NCBI GenBank assembly: GCA_029891385.1 | Contig: CM057230.1 | Coordinates: 33,931,402-33,995,401 of the forward strand | Direction of reading: 5' to 3' | DNA: 64,000 nucleotides | Source of the DNA: Erythroxylum novogranatense | Lineage: Eukaryota; Streptophyta; Magnoliopsida; Malpighiales; Erythroxylaceae | Part shown: positions 12,301-25,099 of the stretch, piece by piece | Position numbering within the stretch: position 1 is the stretch's first letter | How the letters are laid out: each line of letters begins with the position of its first letter | Made by a program: the position numbers and the translations under genes | The notes under the pieces: model-generated | Database searches by the model: none | What the model was told of the DNA's origin: nothing | Seen by the model: the letters and a program-made list of their open reading frames with translations, nothing else

Positions 12301-13001
12301 ATCGCCTTCTCCGATCGATCTTCCGCCATTAATACACTTAAACCTTCATTAAACACTCCAACTACCAAATCTAACCCAATAAATGCCATAAAATACTCAA
12401 ATAACCAAGAATAACAACATTAAACTATAGAAACTTACCAATCAAGAATCAAACCGTAAACCCTAAAATCCTTCAAACCCACGATCAAACACTCTCCAAG
12501 CTTCTAACCTTCACCAATCACTATAGACATGTTAGTCTAACACATTGAGGGGAAAACCATAAGAGAAAATCAACGAATCTCACCAATGGGAGAAATCGCA
12601 CGACACCATCGAAGGAGAGAAGACTCACCGTGGGAGGGAAAAGAAGAAATCGATTTTGCCTTAGGTCATTAGGTAAGTTTCCCCCAAATTTCAACTTAGC
12701 TATATATATATATATATAGACATAAGTCTCCAATTCAGTCCAAATTTCAATCCAGTCAGTTCCAGTCAGTTTATAATTCGATCAGTTCACAAACCAGTCA
12801 ATTCAGTCAATTCCAATCCACAATTAAATACCGGAAAATCATGAATGCATGTACCAATGAATAAATAAATATGCATATGCAGTAGACCAGTTCCTCTATA
12901 ATTAGAGGCCAGTAGCATGCTCAGTCAGTAAATACAGTAAAGCCTATCAGTCAGTCCCAATATTGCCATAATGCCCTTACTAACAGTAACGGGATGTTAC
13001 A

Positions 13002-16000
13002 CCTGCAAAGGTAATTAACCACTTCTATAATCCCAAACAGATCTCAGAATCATCGGACACTCCCGTCCGGAATCCAAACACCAGCAAAACGCAAACCTAA
13101 ATTTAACACTTCCATAAATCTCAATATACATTCATAACGCAATTTAATATCTAAAACTCATTCACATTTATTCTTATACCAGATACAATGCTTTAATTCA
13201 ATCTAAACACAACCCAATCATTTATGTACATACACCATACTCATCTTTCTACGCAAATATACTTATCCAAACTTATCTAACTCATATACACATCAACTTA
13301 CGAATCCAAATGATACAAAATCAAACCAAACGTCTTGACATACTTTCATTCGATCTCCGTCAAACCCGAGATGGGGATGAAAGGGGAGCTACACATTCGT
13401 GGATAACACATTTATAAACCGATAAATAAGCTAAAATCATTTTAATAATCTTTTGCCAAAAAGGCTTAATTTTTCAAACTTTATAATTTTTAATTTAATT
13501 TTTTCAAACTTTTCATCGTAATCTCACTTTTCTTATTTTTCAAACATTCTCGAATTTTCATAAATATGAATGCAACATTCGAAACAAAATTGAAAACACA
13601 TAACATATCGTAATGGTGCAGCTAGGTCCAAGCAGAGCGTCTTGCATGGGCCTCCAGATAAGCGGTCCCTGCGATCGTGAATAGAACGATATTACACTTT
13701 CCGCAATGCGATTTCAAGTAGCCGTGAAAGGAGTCCGAATCGAGTCCGTGCCACTAGCGGGCAGCCGGAGAAGGCTATCTGAATAGAGACAATACGACTC
13801 ACAAAGGACCTTACCAAACCCATATAAGACATAAACGAAAATGAAGTTGAATTACCCAAGGCATTTTTCAAAATCTTGCTTTGCCACACAAATACATAAT
13901 ACACACAATTCAAATAAGTCAATCCATTCAATCAATTCAACAATTTGCATATTTATCAATGCATACACAACAAATGAATTTTCGAAATTTCTATCGATTT
14001 ATATATCATTTGAAACAATGAATTTAAACTTGTAATAATTTTTCGAAATCATTCGAAATTATAATTTCAAACATTAATCATCTTTATTTCAAATATTTAC
14101 AAAACAATAATCTATCAAAATCCAATTTTGCTCTCTTTATTTTTTTCAAATTGCTTTCTTTAATTTTTCAAAATTAGCATATAGCTTACAAATCAAAATA
14201 TAAATATGCTACCCAATTTAAATGATGCGTAAGTTTGTCCAAATCGTCAATTCTCCAAATTCCTTCTTCTTTCCTCAACCTAAAACTTCCCTAAGCCATA
14301 AATATCCAAATTCATCATCATAATTTGCATAATTTTCACACTTAACTATAGGAAATTCATAATCTTCATTTTTTTTCCAAATTTTCTAAACCATCAATTT
14401 CTAAAACCTCAAATTCTCAAAATTGGCCTAAACCAACTTATCCAAATTCCATATCAGAAATTTCATAATCCTTAACATTTGATATCATAATTCACTAATC
14501 CATCACATTCTCTGTAATTCTAAGTCAATTATTCACAAAATCCTTAAACATAAACTTAAGCCTAAACCTTAATTAATTTCCATTCAATATTTAAACATTA
14601 CCTAAGGCAAATACATCACAACTAGCTTCATATATAACATACCCATGTCATTTTACCTATTTCCAAACCAAAATTCAAGAAAATTTAAAACTTAAACATT
14701 TTTTCTCACCTCTTTTCTCTTCTTTTTCGGATTTTGCAAGTCCAAGGAAGCTTTCAAGCTTTTCCACTCTTTTCCTTTGAAACCAAGCAAAACATAAGCT
14801 AAAACCTTAAAAAATATCAAAAACCCTTACTTTTTCTCTTCTCCATCGCCATCTCCAAGCTCTCTCTACACTCTTCTTATTTCTCTTCTTATTTTTCTCT
14901 AGAATTTTCGTCCACTTTCACTCACCCATACGACTACTCACTTTTATCTTGTCTCTTATATATATATTTGTAACTTTTCAAGATGCCATAGGAAGCTTCC
15001 ACGTTGGTAGGCTAAAAACCATTCAAAAGTTACTTAAATCATGACATTTGACTAAGTCAATTTAGCTTCTTTATGCTTATTAACATGATCCACGCACATA
15101 TATATATATATTCATTAATTAATTCCCAATTAATTAATTATATATATATATATGTATATGATTGCTGAAAGGTCAAATGACCATATTACCCCTCCATTCA
15201 AAGCTTAAAGTCACGCTTACTTGCGGTTTGATTCGCACTATCGAGTTGAAGGAATTTGTCCAAACTTCCTTCTAGAGAAATGTTCCTCTCAATCATACGA
15301 AACCAACGCCACCAACCGCGCTCAATTCGGATCACTACACCAAAAGTTATACGCAAAACAGTTCGAGTATATCTATATTCTAACAAATTTTCCATATACG
15401 ATTTCTTTCGTCCAAATATTCATATTCTTAATCCCAGAATTGAAATTCAATGTCTTAATAACAATTGTAGCCTTATGTCTCTAGTTTAATTCGAATTAAG
15501 AATCGTCTCATTTCGATTCCCAGATCAAAAGTTATGCTCAAATTACTCTCAGATGTTCCAAATCCAAAAACTGCACACGAATTTAAACTTCCATTCATAA
15601 TTTGCGGGTCTTAGGGGCAATATTGACATTTCATTTCTTCATATGACTTGTAGCTCCATGTCTTAACTTTATTTCGCCTCAAGAATCACTTCAATCGGAT
15701 CTCTACAGATCCCGAAATTCTCAAAATACTAACTATGTTCAGAAAATTTCCCGACTCACTTTGATTAATTTAATCTCCCTTAATCTCATAAAATTCACAA
15801 ATTGTTCCATAGAATGGAATTCATTGTCTTAGGAATCCAACGCTTCGAGAATTAAGTCAATCGGATATCAAACGAAAAAGTTATAAGCAAAAGAGCGAAT
15901 TTAGCGACTAGACGTGGGCACGTCTAAGAAACTTAGAGACTAGACATGTAGGAAACTTTCAAAATTTTCAAATCATATCTTTTGCTTCCGACCTCCAAAT

Positions 16001-16784
16001 GGTATCAATAAAAAACTTAAAGGACTTTCTACAACTTCCATGTAGAACTCCACAACTAATTAGATCTAATGTGATCAAATTTCTAATCAAAGATTTTGCC
16101 CATTTAATAAATCCTAAACAAGGACTCAACTTTGGAAATTTCTATCTTTCAACTCCAAAGTTCAATCATGTCATACTTTATATCGATGCTAAGACCAGAA
16201 AGTCGCCTTCAACTTCCATAAAGGACATAAAAATCAATTTGACTCCTAAATGAGTCTATTTTCCGGTTAAAGATTCTGACCTCTAATATTCATGCTAAAA
16301 TCATAACCGAACACTGTAAAAATCATAACTTATTATTCCTTAATCAAAAAATTCTATACTTTATATCAAAATAAAGATCAAAACAAATCCTTCAATTTTC
16401 ATGAATAACTTCAAAGCTAAATGAACTTCTAATTAGGTCGAATTCTCAGCCAAACTTTCAGCCATAATAAAAGTCAAAAGTCAACTTTGTCACACATAAA
16501 CTTTGACCAAGCATAACTTTCACTCCCGATATCGAAATATTACAAACTTTATGGTCACAGAAAGCTCTTAACATCATCTAAAAGTTTCATGTAGACCATT
16601 TTATTCAATTTTGCCTAAATCAAAAGTCAACTCACAAAGGCCAAAAAGTCAAACTTGCTAAATTCTTCAAATTTTCACACTTTTTCTTTTTACTTCTTGA
16701 TTTTTAACTCTATTTCAATTAACTCATCCACTTGATCATTCTTATGACTAAGTCAAATTGTCACTCAAGGTTCGGGGTTCAACA
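13002..16784 (-). repeat. 3' LTR (partial) of long-LTR element
   Basis: On the minus strand this LTR begins TGTTGAACCCCGAACC at 16784, right after a polypurine tract. It is nearly identical along its length to 17967-21841. Compared with that copy it lacks the last 540 bp or so; it stops at 13002, exactly where the other LTR (10029-13001) begins, as expected if that element inserted here. Differences from the partner are mostly small indels plus local scrambling around 13350-13740. The open frames at 15221-15484 and similar recur in the other copy and are not genes. Confidence 0.8.
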
Positions 16785-17424
16785 TTTCTCCCTCTTAAAA
16801 GAATTTAGTCCTCGAAATTCATACTTACGTAACTCCCAAAGAAGACATTTTTACATATAGTTTCTTATCTAAACAAAGATCATCAAACACTTTCTTATCT
16901 ACTCTCTCATCATACTTATTCTAAAATTATTCTCGATTCTGAATCACATACCTAAATTTCTTATTACATATGGTTATAATGTTTTTCACCTCTTATACCC
17001 AATACCATTTATATCAAAACAATCACTCTATCTACAAATCAATCTTTCTTAACACATTATCACCATCAAGTGGTCTCATTTCTTAAGGAACCCCAATACG
17101 CACCAATCATCATTTAAAATCGACCTATTTTCAATCTCATTTCATGATTGCATATACAAAATCAAATCACCATCATAAACTTCAAATCCCAATTTCATTA
17201 ACACAACCTAAAATCAATCAAATTTCTTAACCTCAATCAAGATCACTTTACTATTCACATAAGTCATGGGAATACCTTTCCATGTTCATCAAATTCTCAC
17301 AATTTCAATCTTACTAAACATATTGCCCAAGTATGATCATATCTTCGGGCTCGACACTTATCCAAGATTGCCCATGAACAAACATATCGCCCAAGTTCAT
17401 AATATCTGGGCTCGATACCATAAA
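16785..17424 (-). mobile_element. Tiny interior (0.64 kb) of the long-LTR element
   Basis: On the minus strand this runs from a PBS-like TGGTATCGAGCCC (17420-17408) to a pol-type tail GAGGACTAAATTC and the polypurine tract AAGAGGGAGAAA just before the 3' LTR at 16784. Nothing in it resembles gag or pol. A segment around 17330-17420 carries two diverged copies of a GCCCAAGT...GGGCTCGA unit. With about 4.4 kb LTRs and 0.64 kb between them, the element must have moved, if it ever did, with proteins supplied by another element. Confidence 0.6.
17408..17420 (-). other. Probable primer-binding site
   Basis: TGGTATCGAGCCC on the minus strand lies four bases inside the proposed LTR end. It differs from the standard TGGTATCAGAGCC by loss of one A. 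It overlaps a small local repeat, so a chance match is possible. Confidence 0.5.
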
Positions 17425-20092
17425 TGTTGGGACCCGATCCGAACCGGATCCCAACCGAACGAAGGAAGCGGAATCGGATGGAAACGAAAATTTGGATCGA
17501 AAACAAAATGCGAAGCCAATAGCTAAAACGAACTAAACGAAGCAGATTTGAAAGTCAAATTCGAATCAATTCAGAATAAAACAAATCAAGTCGATCGAAC
17601 CTAACGAATAGATTTCAAAGCTTAAACGAAATCAAATAGAACAGATCCGACATCCGAGCACAAAATCAAAGCAAACGATCGAATGAACATAATTGCGTTG
17701 GAATTCCTTAGACTAATCCGATGTGAAAATCCGTATAATTTTTTTTCTTTTCTTTTCTATTCCATCTCTTATGACCATTTTACTCAAACCCATACAAAGC
17801 AATATTTATCAATTTCATCATCCCACTCAAATCATAACAAAGTTCTTTACATTTATACCAATCTCATAAATCCATCTTTCATATATCTAAATCTTAATTT
17901 TCTTCATTTTCACTTTATTTTCTAACTAAATTTCAAAGATAACGGCCGATTTATCCTAACCCAAAACCCGCAAAGGTAATTAACCACTTCTATAATCCCA
18001 AACAGATCTCAAAATCATCGGACACTCCCGTCCGAAATCCAAACACCAGCAAAACGCAAACCTAAATTTAACACTTCCATAAATCTCAATATACATTCAT
18101 AACGCAATTTAATATCTAAAACTCATTCACATTTATTCTTATACCAGATATAATGCTTTAATTCAATCTAAACACAACCCAATCATTTATGTACATACAC
18201 CATACTCATCTTTCTACGCAAATATACTTATCCAAACTTATCTAACTCATATACACATCAACTCACGAATCCAAATGATACAAAATCAAACCAAACGTCT
18301 TGACATACTTTCATCCGATCTCTGCTCAAACTGAGACGGGATGAAAGAGGGCGAGCTACACTCGCGGATAACACATTTATAAACTGATAAATAAGCTAAA
18401 ATCATTTTTAATAATCTTTTTGCCAAAAAGGGCGAATTTTTCAAACTTTATAATTTTTTAATTTAATTTTTTTTTCAAACTTTTCATCGTAATCTCACTT
18501 TTTCTTATTTTTCAAACATTCTCGAATTTTCATAAATATGAATGCAACATTCAGAAACAAAATTGAAAACACATAACATATCGAATGGTGCAGCTAGGTC
18601 CAAATGTAACGCATCTTGACAGATCAAGATATCGCATGCCGCCATCCGATAGCGGTCATGCGATCGTGAATGTAACGCATTACACTTTCTCGCAATGCGG
18701 TTCGGTGTAGCCGTGAAAGGAGTCCGAATCAGACTCCGTGCCACTAATGGGCAGGGAAAAAGGCTATCTAATAGAAACAAACCTTGACTCACAAAGGACC
18801 TTACCAAACCCATATAGCACATAAACGAAAATGAAGTTGAATTATTCAAGGCATTTTTCAAAATCTTGCTTTGCCACACAAATACTTAATACACACAATT
18901 CAAATAAGTCAATCCATTCAATCAATTCAACAATTTGCATATTTATCAATGCATACACAACAAATGAATTTTCAGAAATTTCTATCGATTTATATATCAT
19001 TTGAAACAATGAATTTAAACTTGTAATAATTTTTCGAAATCATTGAAATTATAATTTCAAACATTAATCATCTTTATTTCAAATATTTACAAAACAATAA
19101 TCTATCAAAATCCAATTTTGCTCTCTTTATTTTTTCAAATTGCTTTCTTTAATTTTTCAAAATTCACATATAGCTTACAAATCAAAATATAAATATGCTA
19201 CCCACCTCTAAATGATGCCAAAAGTTTGTCCAAATCACAATTCTCCAAATTCCTTCTTCTTTCCTCAACCTAAAACTTCCTAAGCCATAAATATCCAAAT
19301 TCATCATCATAATTTGCATAATTTTCACACTTAACTATAGGAAATTCATAATCTTCATTTTTTCAAATTTTTCAACCATCAATTTCTAAAACCTCAAATT
19401 CTCAAAATTGGCCTAAACCAACTTATCCAAATTCCATATCATAAATTTCATAATCCTTAACATTTGATATCATAATTCACTAATCCATCACATTCTCTAT
19501 AGTTCTAAGTCAATTATTCACAAAATCCTTAAACATAAACTTAAGCCTAAACCTTAATTAATTTCCATTCAATATTTAAACATTACCTAAGGCAAATACA
19601 TCACAAGTAGCTTCATATATAACATACCCATGTCATTTTACATATTTCCAAATCAAAAATTCAAGAAAATTTAAAACTTAAACATTTTTTTCTCACCTCT
19701 TTTCTCTTCTTTTTTCGGATTTTGCAAGTCCAAGGGAAGCTTTCAAGCTTTTCCACTCTTTTTCCTTTGAAACCAAGCAAAACATAAGCTAAAACCTTAA
19801 AAAAAATATCAAAAACCCTTACTTTTTCTCTTCTCCATCGCCATCTCCAAGCTCTCTCTACACTCTTCTTATTTCTCTTCTTATTTTTCTCTAGAATTTT
19901 CGTCCACTTTCACTCACCCATACGACTACTCACTTTTATCTTGTCTCTTATATATATATTTGTAACTTTTCAAGATGCCATAGGAAGCTTCCACGTTGGT
20001 AGGCTAAAAACCATTCAAAAGTTACTTAAATCATGACATTTGACTAAGTCAATTTAGCTTCTTTATGCTTATTAACATGATCCACGCACACA

Positions 20093-20182
<90 letters not shown>

Positions 20183-21841
20183 TTAATTAATTCCCAATTA
20201 ATTAATTATATATATATATGTATATGATTGCTGAAAGGTCAAATGACCATATTACCCCTCCATTCAAAGCTTAAAGTCATGTTTACTTGCGGTTTGATTC
20301 GCACTATCGAGTTGAAGGAATTTGTCCAAACTTCCTTCTAGAGAAATGTTCCTCTCAATCATACGAAACCAACGCCACCAACCGCGCTCAATTCGGATCA
20401 CTACACCAAAAGTTATATGCAAAACAGTTCGGGTATATCTATATTCTAACAAATTTTCCATATACGATTTCTTTCGTCCAAATATTCATATTCTTAATCC
20501 CAGAATTGAAATTCAATGTCTTCATAACAATTGTAGCCTTATGTCTCTAGTTTAATTCGAATCAAGAATCGTCTCATTTCGATTCCCAGATCAAAAGTTA
20601 TGCTCAAATTACTCTCAGATGTTCCAAATCCAAAAACTGCACACGAATTTGAACTTCCATTCATAATTTATGGGTCTTAGGGCAATATTGACATTTCATT
20701 TCTTCATATGACTTGTAGCTCCATGTCTTAACTTTATTTCGCCTTAAGAATCACTTCAATCGGATCTCTACAGATCCCGAAATTCTCAAAATACTAACTA
20801 TGTTCGTAAAATTTCCACTCACTTTGATTAATTTAATCGCCTTAATCTCATAAAATTCACAAATTGTTCCATAGAATGGAATTCATTGTCTTAGGAATCC
20901 AACGCTTCGAGAATTAAGTCAATCGGATATCAAACGAAAAGTTATAAGCAAAAGAGCGAATTTAGCGACTAGACGGGCACGCCTAAGAAACTTAGAGACT
21001 AGACATGTAGGAAACTTTCAAAATTTTCAAATCATATCTTTTGCTCCCGACCTCCAAATTGTATCAATAAAAAACTTAAAGGACTTTCTACAACTTTCAT
21101 GTAGAACTCCACAACTAATTCGCCTCTAATGTGATCAAATTTCTAATCAAAGATTTTGCCCATTTAATAAATCCTAAACAAGGACTCAACTTTGGAAATT
21201 TCTATCTTTCAACTCCAAAGTTCAATCATGTCATACTTTATATCGATGCGAAGACCAGAAAGTCGCCTTCAACTTCCATAAAGGACATAAAATCAATTTG
21301 ACTCCTAAACGAGTCTATTTTTCTACCAAAGATTCGAATTCTAATATTCATGCTAAAATCATAACCGAACACCGTAAAAATCATAACTTATTATTCCTTA
21401 ATCAAAAATTCTATACTTTATATCAAAATAAAGATCAAAACAAATCCTTCAATTTTCATGAATAACTTCAAAGCTAAATGAACTTCTAATTAGGTCGAAT
21501 TCTCAGTCAAACTTTCAGCCATAATAAAAGTCAAAAGTCAACTTTGTCACACATAAACTTTGACCAAGCATAACTTTCACTCCCGATATCGAAATATTAC
21601 AAACTTTATGGTCACAGAAAGCTCTTAACATCATCTAAAAGTTTCATGTAGACCATTTTATCCAATTTTGCCTAAATCAAAAGTCAACTCACAAAGGCCA
21701 AAAAGTCAAACTTGCTAAATTCTTCAAATTTTCACACTTTTTCTTTTTACTTCTTGATTTTTAACTCTATTTCAATTAACTCATCCACTTGATCATTCTT
21801 ATGACTAAGTCAAATTGTCACTCAAGGTTCGGGGTCCAACA
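17425..21841 (-). repeat. 5' LTR (4.4 kb) of long-LTR element
   Basis: On the minus strand it begins TGTTGGACCCCGA at 21841 and ends TCGGGTCCCAACA at 17425, a 13-bp imperfect terminal inverted repeat. Bases 17967-21841 match the partner LTR at 13002-16784; 17425-17966 have no partner in the window. This copy carries a CA/TA microsatellite absent from its partner. It abuts a plus-strand LTR fragment at 21842, which it probably interrupted. Confidence 0.7.
20086..20180. repeat. (CA)n(TA)n microsatellite in one LTR only
   Basis: Near-perfect CA repeats run to 20140 and TA repeats from 20141 to about 20180. The equivalent site in the partner LTR (15090-15112) holds only a short TA run, so the array expanded after the two LTRs were formed. 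Confidence 0.9.
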
Positions 21842-22351
21842 ATGTATATCGCTTGATTGTGTGGCTCGTTGCTAATGGCTATAAACGTATATGCCACTGA
21901 GCTTCGCAGCTCACCCCATTACTCTCCCCTCCTTAGGTGCAGATCAAGACGATTGTCGACCTTGCAGGGCATCAGAAACTTCAAGCTAGTTAGAAGCCTC
22001 AGATAAGTTAGTACTTTGTTAGCCCACCAAAGATATCATCATGGAGCATACTTTTGTATTTTGATTTTAACTTTCGCTTTGTATTATGTTATATTTCAAG
22101 AATACTTGTGAATTTCTTCGAATGACAATGACATATGTTTTCTGAATTTGAGATGATTAATATATGTTTAGCATGCATGTGTAGCATGTATGTATGAGAG
22201 TATGTGTATGTATTGTTATATGTTTATGTATGTGATCGGATTGTGTATATGTATGGATGTTGGGATCGGGTCCGACGGTATTTGGGTGCCCGTCGCCGGC
22301 GCAATCCGAGGGGCCGCCTCGGGGATCAGGGATACGGGGCCTGGGCCCAAC
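21842..22351 (+). repeat. 3' part of another plus-strand LTR
   Basis: It contains the hairpin GAGCTTCGCAGCTC (21899-21912) followed by CTCCTTAG, the module seen in the LTRs at 6938 and 10411. It ends in a GC-rich block closing GGGCCCAACA at 22351. The next base is already pol of a Reina-type element with no PBS, so this LTR end marks an insertion into that pol. Its left part is missing, replaced by the long-LTR element. Confidence 0.6.
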
Positions 22352-24531
22352 AGATAATCTCTCACATCTGCGAACAGTTCTAATAATATTATCAACTAAC
22401 AATTTGTTTGCAAAAAGATCAAAATGCAATTTTGGTGTTTCATAGGTTGACTACTTAGGCCGCATTATCTCAAGCAAGGAGTGGTAATTGGCCTAACCAA
22501 AATATAAGTAGTCCTTGGTTGGCCTACACCGATAACAATAAAAAGAGTATGTAGATTACTAGGTTTAGCAGGTTACTGTTGAAAGTTTATTCGTAATTTT
22601 GGATCTATAGCTGTTCCTTTAAATCAACTCTTGACCAAGGACGGGTTTTAATGGAATGAGATCGTTGAGGCAGTCTTCCAATAATTAAAACAAGCATTGA
22701 CCTCACCATCAGTTCTGTGTCTTCCATATTTCTCTCAATGATTTGTGATTGAATGTTATGTAAGTGGAACTGGAATTAAAGTCATCCTTTCCCAGCACAA
22801 TTGGCCGATAGCTTATTTTAGCGAGGCCATAAAAGGATTGGCCTTGGTATTGTCCACTTATGCAAAAAAAAATTGGTAGTTGGAATCAATTCGAAAATGA
22901 CGTCCTTATCTACTCGAGAAACCTTTTACAATTCGCACGGACTAAAAAAAATCTCAAATACTTACTTAAACAATGGATTGCTACCCCGAAACAAACTCTG
23001 TGGCTTCCAAAAATACTTGGTTATGAATAAAAAATTGAGTATAAAAGAAGATCCAAAAATCAAGGTGTAAATTCTTTATTACGTGTGGTTGAATTTCAAT
23101 TTTTATCCATTTCAATGCCAAATGCAGATTGGTGGCCCATTCTACAGAAAGAAGTTCAACAAGATCCCTTCTATGCGAACTTGATCCTAACACAATCTCA
23201 CCCTAACTAATCCAACAAGATGGAGTGTGGTTCACTACTGACAAAGTCTATTTGAGTCTCATGTCAACTTTGATTCCACAAGCACTAGCAACTCATCACC
23301 AATTGGTGGGAACTTTAGGTATCAGTAAACTCTCTCTCTCATTAAGCATAATTTTTTTGGTCTAATATGCACCAATCAGTTAAGGAATTTTTGCAGCAAT
23401 GCGATATCTTTCAACGTTACAAAACTAATAGTATGAAACCTGTTGGGTTACTTCAGCCATTACCTGTTCCTACTCAGATATGGACTGATGTTTCAATGGA
23501 TTTTATTGAGGACCTACCACATCCAACAAACATATTGTCATCATGGTAATCTTCGATCGATTAACAAAGAATACTCACTTTATAGACTTGAAGCACCCAT
23601 TTACTATAGTCATCATTGCTAAGGCATTTGTTGCTAATGTGGTTCATCTCTATGATATTCCAACATCAATTGTTAGTTTTTGGAAGGCATTACTTCAATT
23701 ACAAGACACCAAGCTTTGCACGAGTTCAAGTTACTACCCACAATCTGACGGCCAAACAAAGGTCGTAAATCGCACCTTGGAACAATATTTACAAAATTTT
23801 GCAGGTGACTAACCATGGACATGGCTTAAATGGATTTTATGGGCTGAATTTAGCTATAACACATCAATTCATTCCTTCACCAAGATAACACCCTTCGCGG
23901 GTTGTTTAAGACATACCACCTCCAAACATTCTGACTTATGTACCGAGCATTTCACATGTCCAAGTTATTGATGAGTACCAACATGATCAAGATACTATTT
24001 TATGCGAGTTACATCACAATCTTTTAATGGCTCAAAATTGAATAAAATGTTAAGTCGATCAGAATTGTCGCAAAGTTTTTTCGTTTTTGGTGACTATATG
24101 TATTTAAAACTTCAACCATATCGACAAACTTCGGTGGCTTCCTATAGTTTAATGAAGCTTGCTTCCCCTTTTTGTGGTCCATATCAAATTCTTGCCAAGT
24201 TGGGATCAGTGACCTATTGTTTGGGTCTTCCTTCCGGTTCTTAAGTACGTAATGTGTTTCATCTTAGTTTGTCGTGAAAGCATTTGGGGCCCATCCCTCA
24301 TGCCTTTCCTCAGCTGTTGTCAATTACAAATGATTCTACCATTTTTCCACAACTCAGAATTGTCCTTGATCGACGTATTATTAGTAAAGGTAAATATCGA
24401 CTAAAGTCTAAAATCTTAGTCAAATGGAAAGGCACACTAGTCGAAGACGCTACCTAGAAAAATGAGTGACACTTTGCCAAGTCATATCCTGACTTTATCC
24501 TTGCGGACAAGAATCTTTAAGCTAGGAGGAA
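22352..24531 (+). pseudogene. Decayed Reina-type chromovirus pol
   Basis: It is a plus-strand gypsy polyprotein remnant with many stops and frameshifts. Order: end of the RT (NNLFAKRSKCNFGV, then VDYLGRIIS), the RT thumb and RNase H start (LAGYCRKFIRNF, PLNQLLTKDGF, IAYFSEAIKGLALVLSTYAKK), an integrase zinc-finger remnant (FLQQCDIFQRYK) and the core (WTDVSMDFIEDLP; VIFDRLTKNTHFI; SSYYPQSDGQTKVVNRTLEQY). A GPY/F module (FCGPYQILAKLGSVTYCLGLP) and a chromodomain remnant (ILVKWKGTLVEDATW) follow. The catalytic SDRD motif is gone (SFWKALLQ stands there). It ends at AGCTAGGAGGAA, the polypurine tract before the LTR at 24532. The lineage call rests on the short LTR and the motif wording. Confidence 0.8.
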
Positions 24532-24695
24532 TGATACAAGCACTGCACTATATCTGGAAGTAGAAGTAGGAATGAACCTAGTCTAGTTAATTGTTTGTTT
24601 GTTTTGTTTAATAAAGCCATGACTTAATCTGTAAATCTGTAGCTTGATTGCTAAACTTTAAATTAGTGAGATAATTTGTTTTGCCAAATTATAGG
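24532..24695 (+). repeat. Reina-type 3' LTR, first part
   Basis: It starts TGATACAAGC after the polypurine tract and is cut at 24695 by the Tat-type element. Its last five bases, ATAGG (24691-24695), are the target-site duplication. The LTR resumes at 34283. Confidence 0.8.
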
Positions 24696-25099
24696 TGGTT
24701 CTGCCGGATTCAGGCTGAACGGTGCGTTGCCGTTTGGATCCATGAGTTGGCAACCTTCTGTGTTATTCTTCGACGTAAATATACCTGCAAAACAAGGAAG
24801 GCTCGTCGGGGGTGATGTCCCGATTAGCCCCTCCGATGCTCAAGTAAGTTTTCTGGTGAAGGTGGGAATCGATGCAGAGAAAAACAAATTAGGTTATGAT
24901 CTCATACCTGAATTATGGGAGAATTATACCTTATATACGATTTTGCAGCTAGGTTTAGGCAAATACGTGTTTGCATGGGAATTTCCTTCTGCTAATGGGC
25001 CATGAATGTGTGAATCAAGCCCGGGTTAAACGATGAGTATAGGACTGACCGATTGGCCTTCGTGATTGGGCTCGGGCCCAAATATAGCCGACCCGACCA
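24696..25099 (-). repeat. 3' LTR of the Tat-type element
   Basis: 404 bp, matching 33885-34277 throughout with small indels. The plus-strand ends are TGGTTCTGCC and CCGACCA. The 109-codon open frame at 24676-25005 is chance coding in the LTR. Confidence 0.9.

Larger units (their letters stand above)
10029..13001 (-). repeat. 5' LTR (3 kb) of a minus-strand gypsy element
   Basis: On the minus strand it begins TGTAACATCCCG at 13001 and ends GGCGCTACA at 10029, directly followed by the PBS and gag, so it is a 5' LTR. Several blocks match the plus-strand LTR at 3127-7386 in reverse: the paired hairpins (10411-10448), the GGAACCAACTAGGTTACTCAC block near 11516 and the CpG-rich tract at 12095-12300. 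It is about 1.3 kb shorter, so it is a diverged or internally deleted relative. It seems to have inserted into the long LTR that resumes at 13002. No host gene lies in it. Confidence 0.8.

Noticed and set aside
15221..20555. Matching small frames at 15221-15489 and 20287-20555
   Set aside because: Their conservation reflects the duplicated LTR, not selection on protein; the frames overlap each other and have no known domain.
24676..25005. 109-codon frame after the Reina polypurine tract
   Set aside because: It lies within the Tat LTR; the partner LTR does not keep the frame.
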